Assembly (NCBI GenBank): GCA_902762905.1
Contig: CACWQE010000001.1
Location: 62,001-126,000 of the forward strand
DNA: 64,000 bases
Origin: an uncultured Lachnospiraceae bacterium
GTDB lineage: Bacteria > Bacillota > Clostridia > Lachnospirales > Lachnospiraceae
Direction of reading: 5' to 3'
The position numbers and the translations under genes were made by a program. Shown here piece after piece: positions 61,010 to 64,000 of the stretch; position 1 is the stretch's first letter; each line of letters starts with the position of its first letter. The notes under the pieces are model-generated. The model was not told the DNA's origin. It saw only the letters and a program-made list of their open reading frames with translations, and made no database searches.

Positions 61010-62217
61010 AAATATTACGCTTTTTATTTGGATATATTCGAATGGAAGTATATGGATTTGCACCGGAACGTTTGATAAATCTATTGATTGAGAATCAGAT
61101 TGTGATCTGGGATGTTGTTACAACGGAGCAGGGGTATGAATTCTATACAGGCAGGAAGAATCTTTTGCGTATGAAACCATATTTACAGAAAACGAATATG
61201 AAGATTAAGATTCTTCATCGATATGGTGTCCCATTTTTAGTAAAGAGATATCGAAAACGTGTGATGTTTTTTGCGGGATTTACACTATTTTTAGTTATCT
61301 TATATACATTATCACTATTCGTGTGGGAAGTGAATGTGACCGGGGAAGACAAATTGGTTGCGGATAGTATACACAAAAGAATTGAGGAACAATATATTCC
61401 ACTTGGAACGTTAAAATCTAAGATTGATTGTGCGAAGTTGGAACAGATATTACGGAAAGATTTTGATGAAATTTCATGGATTAGTTGTGAATTGAAAGGC
61501 ACGGGGCTTACTGTTTACTTAGAAGAAGGGATGAAACCTAAACAAGAGGATAAAGAATCACCGGGAGATATGGTGGCAACACAGGATGCTACGATTACCA
61601 AAATGATCACCAGACAGGGAACTCCGGTCGCTAAGGTAAAGGATCAGGTGAAAAAGGGAGATATTCTGATATCTGGAACGGTATATATATATGATGACAA
61701 CAATGAAGTAATGGAGACGAATTACATCCGTGCAGACGGGGATGTATATGGAACGGTTCACTATGTATATGAAGACTATGTGGATATGCAGTATTACGCC
61801 AAGAAATATACATCAAAAGGAAAGAAATATATTACATTTTATCTGTTGGATTATTCTTTTACACCGTATATTTCTAAAAAAAATACAGAAAATATGGATA
61901 CGTATACACAGATTCATAAGGCACGGATTTTACAGGATTTCTATCTTCCATTTGGCTATAAGGTTATAAAACAGACACCATATGCGTTGGAAGCAAAGAC
62001 ACGCAGTGAACAGGAAGCGAAACAGATATTGAAGGCACGTTTTCAGGAAAAAATCAAAACATTTCATGAAAAAAAGGTAGAAATCATAGAAAATAATGTT
62101 ACAATAGAAAAGAAAGACGGGAAAATGATCGCAACCGGAGAATTGATCTTGAATGAATCGGTTGCTGGCTGGAAAGAATCATCAGGAGATCATCCGGTTC
62201 CGTCGTCGGAGGAATAG
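61000..62217 (+). CDS. yqfD: Sporulation protein YqfD
   Basis: YqfD is a membrane protein needed for sporulation in Bacillus, with an uncertain mechanism. The 405 residues have the family N-terminus FLFGYIRMEVYGFAPERLIN, a membrane helix at about residues 88-107 (VMFFAGFTLFLVILYTLSLF), and a large, probably extracytoplasmic beta-rich domain, with GTPVAKVKDQVKKGDILISG as a conserved block. Start ATG 61000 overlaps yqfC by 10 bases, so they are coupled. Confidence 0.92.
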   Translation: MLLKILRFLFGYIRMEVYGFAPERLINLLIENQIVIWDVVTTEQGYEFYTGRKNLLRMKPYLQKTNMKIKILHRYGVPFLVKRYRKRVMFFAGFTLFLVILYTLSLFVWEVNVTGEDKLVADSIHKRIEEQYIPLGTLKSKIDCAKLEQILRKDFDEISWISCELKGTGLTVYLEEGMKPKQEDKESPGDMVATQDATITKMITRQGTPVAKVKDQVKKGDILISGTVYIYDDNNEVMETNYIRADGDVYGTVHYVYEDYVDMQYYAKKYTSKGKKYITFYLLDYSFTPYISKKNTENMDTYTQIHKARILQDFYLPFGYKVIKQTPYALEAKTRSEQEAKQILKARFQEKIKTFHEKKVEIIENNVTIEKKDGKMIATGELILNESVAGWKESSGDHPVPSSEE

Positions 62218-62233
62218 AGAACAGGAGAATAAT

Positions 62234-63214
62234 ATGAGTGCATGTGAGAAAAGCATCATGATACCAGCGGATTGCATTGCAAATGTGTTCGGACAGTTCG
62301 ACACACACGTCAAACGGATTGAACGTACTCTGAATGTGACGATGGTGTTGCGGGATACCCAGCTTAAGATTATGGGAGAAGAAACATTTGTTAATAAGGC
62401 GATAGAAGTTATAGAATCATTGGTTGGTCTTGCCAAGAGAGGAAATACAATTACAGAGCAGAATGTCAATTATGCATTATCTTTATCAGAAGAACACCAT
62501 TCGGATACAGTGGTAGAACTAGATAAAGATGTGATTTGTCATACCGTGAATGGAAAACCGGTAAAGGCAAAGACAATCGGTCAGAGACAATATCTGAATG
62601 CAATTGATAAACATATGATTGTTTTCGGAGTTGGTCCTGCAGGAACCGGTAAGACATATCTTGCAATGGCAAAGGCGATTACAGCATTTAAGAATGATGA
62701 GGTAAACCGGATCATATTGACCAGACCTGCAATTGAAGCAGGCGAGAAATTAGGATTTCTTCCGGGAGATCTGCAGAGTAAGGTAGATCCATATCTGCGT
62801 CCATTATATGATGCCCTTTATGAAATTATGGGGGCAGACAGTTTCCTTAAGAATATGGAAAAAGGGTTGATTGAAGTTGCACCACTTGCCTATATGCGAG
62901 GCAGAACGTTAGATAATGCGTTTATTGTGTTGGACGAGGCACAGAATACAACACCAGCTCAGATGAAGATGTTTCTGACCCGAATTGGATTTGGTTCCAA
63001 AGCCATTATAACCGGTGATCTGTCGCAAAAAGATATTCCAAAGGATGCAGTAAGTGGATTGGATGTAGCACTTAAAGTCTTACGGAATGTAGAAGATATT
63101 GCAGTGTGCCATATGACAAGTCAGGATGTAGTAAGACACCCGTTAGTGCAGCGGATTGTCAAGGCATATGATGATTATGAGGCGAAGCATACAAGGAAAG
63201 GAAACCGTTCATAG
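62234..63214 (+). CDS. phoH: PhoH-like ATPase
   Basis: A cytoplasmic P-loop ATPase of the PhoH family, with an N-terminal KH-like part (IPADCIANVFGQFDTHVKRIE) and the ATPase part: GPAGTGKT at residues 134-141, the EAGEKLGFLPGDL motif and the Walker B-like VLDEAQNTTPAQMKMFLTR. It is linked to RNA metabolism, often with YbeY. ATG 62234 with AGGAGA upstream is the start; 326 residues. Position between yqfD and ybeY is conserved. Confidence 0.94.
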   Translation: MSACEKSIMIPADCIANVFGQFDTHVKRIERTLNVTMVLRDTQLKIMGEETFVNKAIEVIESLVGLAKRGNTITEQNVNYALSLSEEHHSDTVVELDKDVICHTVNGKPVKAKTIGQRQYLNAIDKHMIVFGVGPAGTGKTYLAMAKAITAFKNDEVNRIILTRPAIEAGEKLGFLPGDLQSKVDPYLRPLYDALYEIMGADSFLKNMEKGLIEVAPLAYMRGRTLDNAFIVLDEAQNTTPAQMKMFLTRIGFGSKAIITGDLSQKDIPKDAVSGLDVALKVLRNVEDIAVCHMTSQDVVRHPLVQRIVKAYDDYEAKHTRKGNRS

Positions 63215-63218
63215 AATC

Positions 63219-63247
63219 TTGATTTATCCCTATATATCGTATATAAT
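63219..63247 (+). promoter_or_regulatory. Promoter upstream of ybeY
   Basis: TTGATT (63219-63224), 17-bp spacer, TATAAT (63242-63247). The transcription start would fall in the palindrome GATTCAG-TT-CTGAATC (63249-63264). Confidence 0.55.
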
Positions 63248-63248
63248 A

Positions 63249-63264
63249 GATTCAGTTCTGAATC
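63249..63264 (+). repeat. 16-bp palindrome at the predicted ybeY start site
   Basis: GATTCAGTTCTGAATC, 7-bp perfect arms with a 2-base centre. Its place at the transcription start suggests an operator or a 5'-end hairpin; the binder is unknown. Confidence 0.5.
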
Positions 63265-63331
63265 GGGATTACAAGATATAGAGTGACGATTTCAGGGAAT
63301 TATTATAACAACTGTGAATGGAAGAGGAAAG

Positions 63332-63841
63332 ATGACAATATTACTAGAGAATGAATGTGATATCGATCTTGGAATGGATTATGAGGCAATTGCTTCGCGG
63401 GTAGTGGAAGCAGCACTTGATTATGTGAAGTGTCCATATGAGTGCGAAGTGAATATTTTATTGACAGATAATGATGGTATTCAGGCTGTGAATAAGCAGA
63501 TGCGTCAGATCGATGCACCGACGGATGTTCTTTCGTTTCCAATGATTGATTTTGAGACAGAGGCAGATTTTTCGATTGCAGAGACAGACGAAGCATCTTA
63601 TTTTGATGCTGCAACCGGAGAATTATTGTTAGGGGATATCATGATTTCATTAGAGAAAGTGATAGAACAGTCTAAGCAGTACAATCACAGTGTTGTAAGG
63701 GAATATGCTTTTTTAATTGCACATAGTATGCTGCATTTATCAGGATATGATCACATGGTAGATGAAGAACGAATCCGTATGGAGCAGATGCAGGAAGCAA
63801 TTTTACAAAGTATAGGTTATACAAGAGACATTACAGAGTAA
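63332..63841 (+). CDS. ybeY: Endoribonuclease YbeY
   Basis: YbeY is a zinc-dependent endoribonuclease in 16S rRNA 3'-end maturation and ribosome quality control. The zinc motif HSMLHLSGYDH (three His) is complete, and the DAPTDVLSFP block is typical. ATG 63332 with GAGGAAAG upstream is used; 169 residues. Between phoH and ybeY Bacillus has the c-di-AMP phosphodiesterase gene pgpH (yqfF); here that gene is absent. Confidence 0.95.
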   Translation: MTILLENECDIDLGMDYEAIASRVVEAALDYVKCPYECEVNILLTDNDGIQAVNKQMRQIDAPTDVLSFPMIDFETEADFSIAETDEASYFDAATGELLLGDIMISLEKVIEQSKQYNHSVVREYAFLIAHSMLHLSGYDHMVDEERIRMEQMQEAILQSIGYTRDITE

Positions 63842-63851
63842 GGAGAGCATT

Positions 63852-64000
63852 ATGAAGAAGAGATTACTTGCAGCTACATTGGTAACAATTGCCGCTTTGG
63901 GATTGTTTGGATGTGGTAAGAAAGAAGAAGCAACAACAGAAAGTACGACAGAAGCAACAACTGAGGCAACAACAGAGGATACTGCACATGAAGGAATGGA
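63852..64000 (+). CDS. Lipoprotein, 3' partial
   Basis: Only the first 49 residues are in the window. ATG 63852 has AGGAGAG upstream. The signal peptide MKKRLLAATLVTIAALG is followed by the lipobox LFGC at residues 18-21, so Cys21 would be lipidated. A Thr/Glu-rich linker (TTESTTEATTEATTE) follows, as in many surface lipoproteins. The functional domain is outside the window, so the role cannot be assigned. Confidence 0.85.
   Translation, partial: MKKRLLAATLVTIAALGLFGCGKKEEATTESTTEATTEATTEDTAHEGM

Overview
The window looks like a core-genome stretch from a spore-forming, low-to-moderate GC Firmicute, most likely a gut Lachnospiraceae (class Clostridia). This rests on gene order and content (rimP-nusA-rnpM-ylxQ-infB, rpsP-khpA-rimM-trmD-rplS, der-plsY-gpsA-spoIVA, rpsU-yqfC-yqfD-phoH-ybeY), on sporulation genes (spoIVA, yqfC, yqfD), on strong AAGGAGG-type ribosome binding sites, and on short-form HisG with HisZ. 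The species cannot be fixed from sequence reading alone. About 65 genes are supported and every one lies on the + strand, as expected for a leading-strand housekeeping region. I saw no rRNA, tRNA, CRISPR array or intact mobile element.

Layout. 1-1146: 3' part of tsf (EF-Ts, with an unusual insertion) and its terminator. 1147-4850: a sucrose PTS transporter and sucrose-6-phosphate hydrolase, with a promoter and two CcpA/LacI-type operators. 4770-13368: the rimP-nusA-rnpM-ylxQ-infB-rbfA-nrnA-truB-ribF operon for transcription, translation and ribosome maturation; infB contains six tandem 60-bp coding repeats. 13348-18840: ylxM-ffh (SRP) and rpsP-khpA-rimM-trmD, an unknown membrane coiled-coil gene, and rplS. 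18866-25651: three type I signal peptidases around rbgA, then rnhB, a FliK-like and a stand-alone FlhB-C-like gene, yraN and pgeF. 25670-30600: der-plsY-gpsA and spoIVA. 30650-32152: an accessory AAA/DUF4143 ATPase behind an array of three 15-bp repeats at exactly 32-bp period, closed by an 18-bp-stem hairpin. 32213-35181: scpAB and a D,D-carboxypeptidase. 35171-36388: DAHP synthase. 36456-50944: nucleoside salvage genes (deoB, pdp, pnp, MTA/SAH-deaminase-like) mixed with envelope enzymes (D,D-carboxypeptidase, L,D-transpeptidase, M23 peptidase), a small alarmone synthetase, RNA modification enzymes and recU. 51004-57448: trpS and a partial histidine operon (hisZ-G-D-B and a HisF-like/HisI/HisE fusion). 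57475-64000: a 48-residue membrane protein, alaS, rpsU, yqfC, yqfD, phoH, ybeY and the start of a lipoprotein.

How the parts work together. Most genes serve ribosome assembly, translation and protein export (NusA, IF-2, RbfA, RimM, RimP, TrmD, L19, S16, S21, Der, RbgA, YbeY, SRP and signal peptidases). A second theme is the envelope and sporulation. Histidine synthesis is incomplete here: hisC, hisH, hisA and a normal hisF are not in the window.

Most interesting points: (1) a degenerate HisF-type barrel fused in front of HisI-HisE, which looks like a pseudoenzyme domain; (2) the phased repeat array before the AAA/DUF4143 gene; (3) the intragenic minisatellite that builds an Arg/Gly/Asp/Asn-rich disordered linker in IF-2; (4) two places where the 3' arm of a terminator-like palindrome also carries the -35 box of the next gene; (5) yqfC lacks a usable start codon for its conserved N-terminus; (6) a triplet of signal peptidases, two with Asp in place of the usual Pro after the catalytic Ser-Met; (7) an enlarged EF-Ts.
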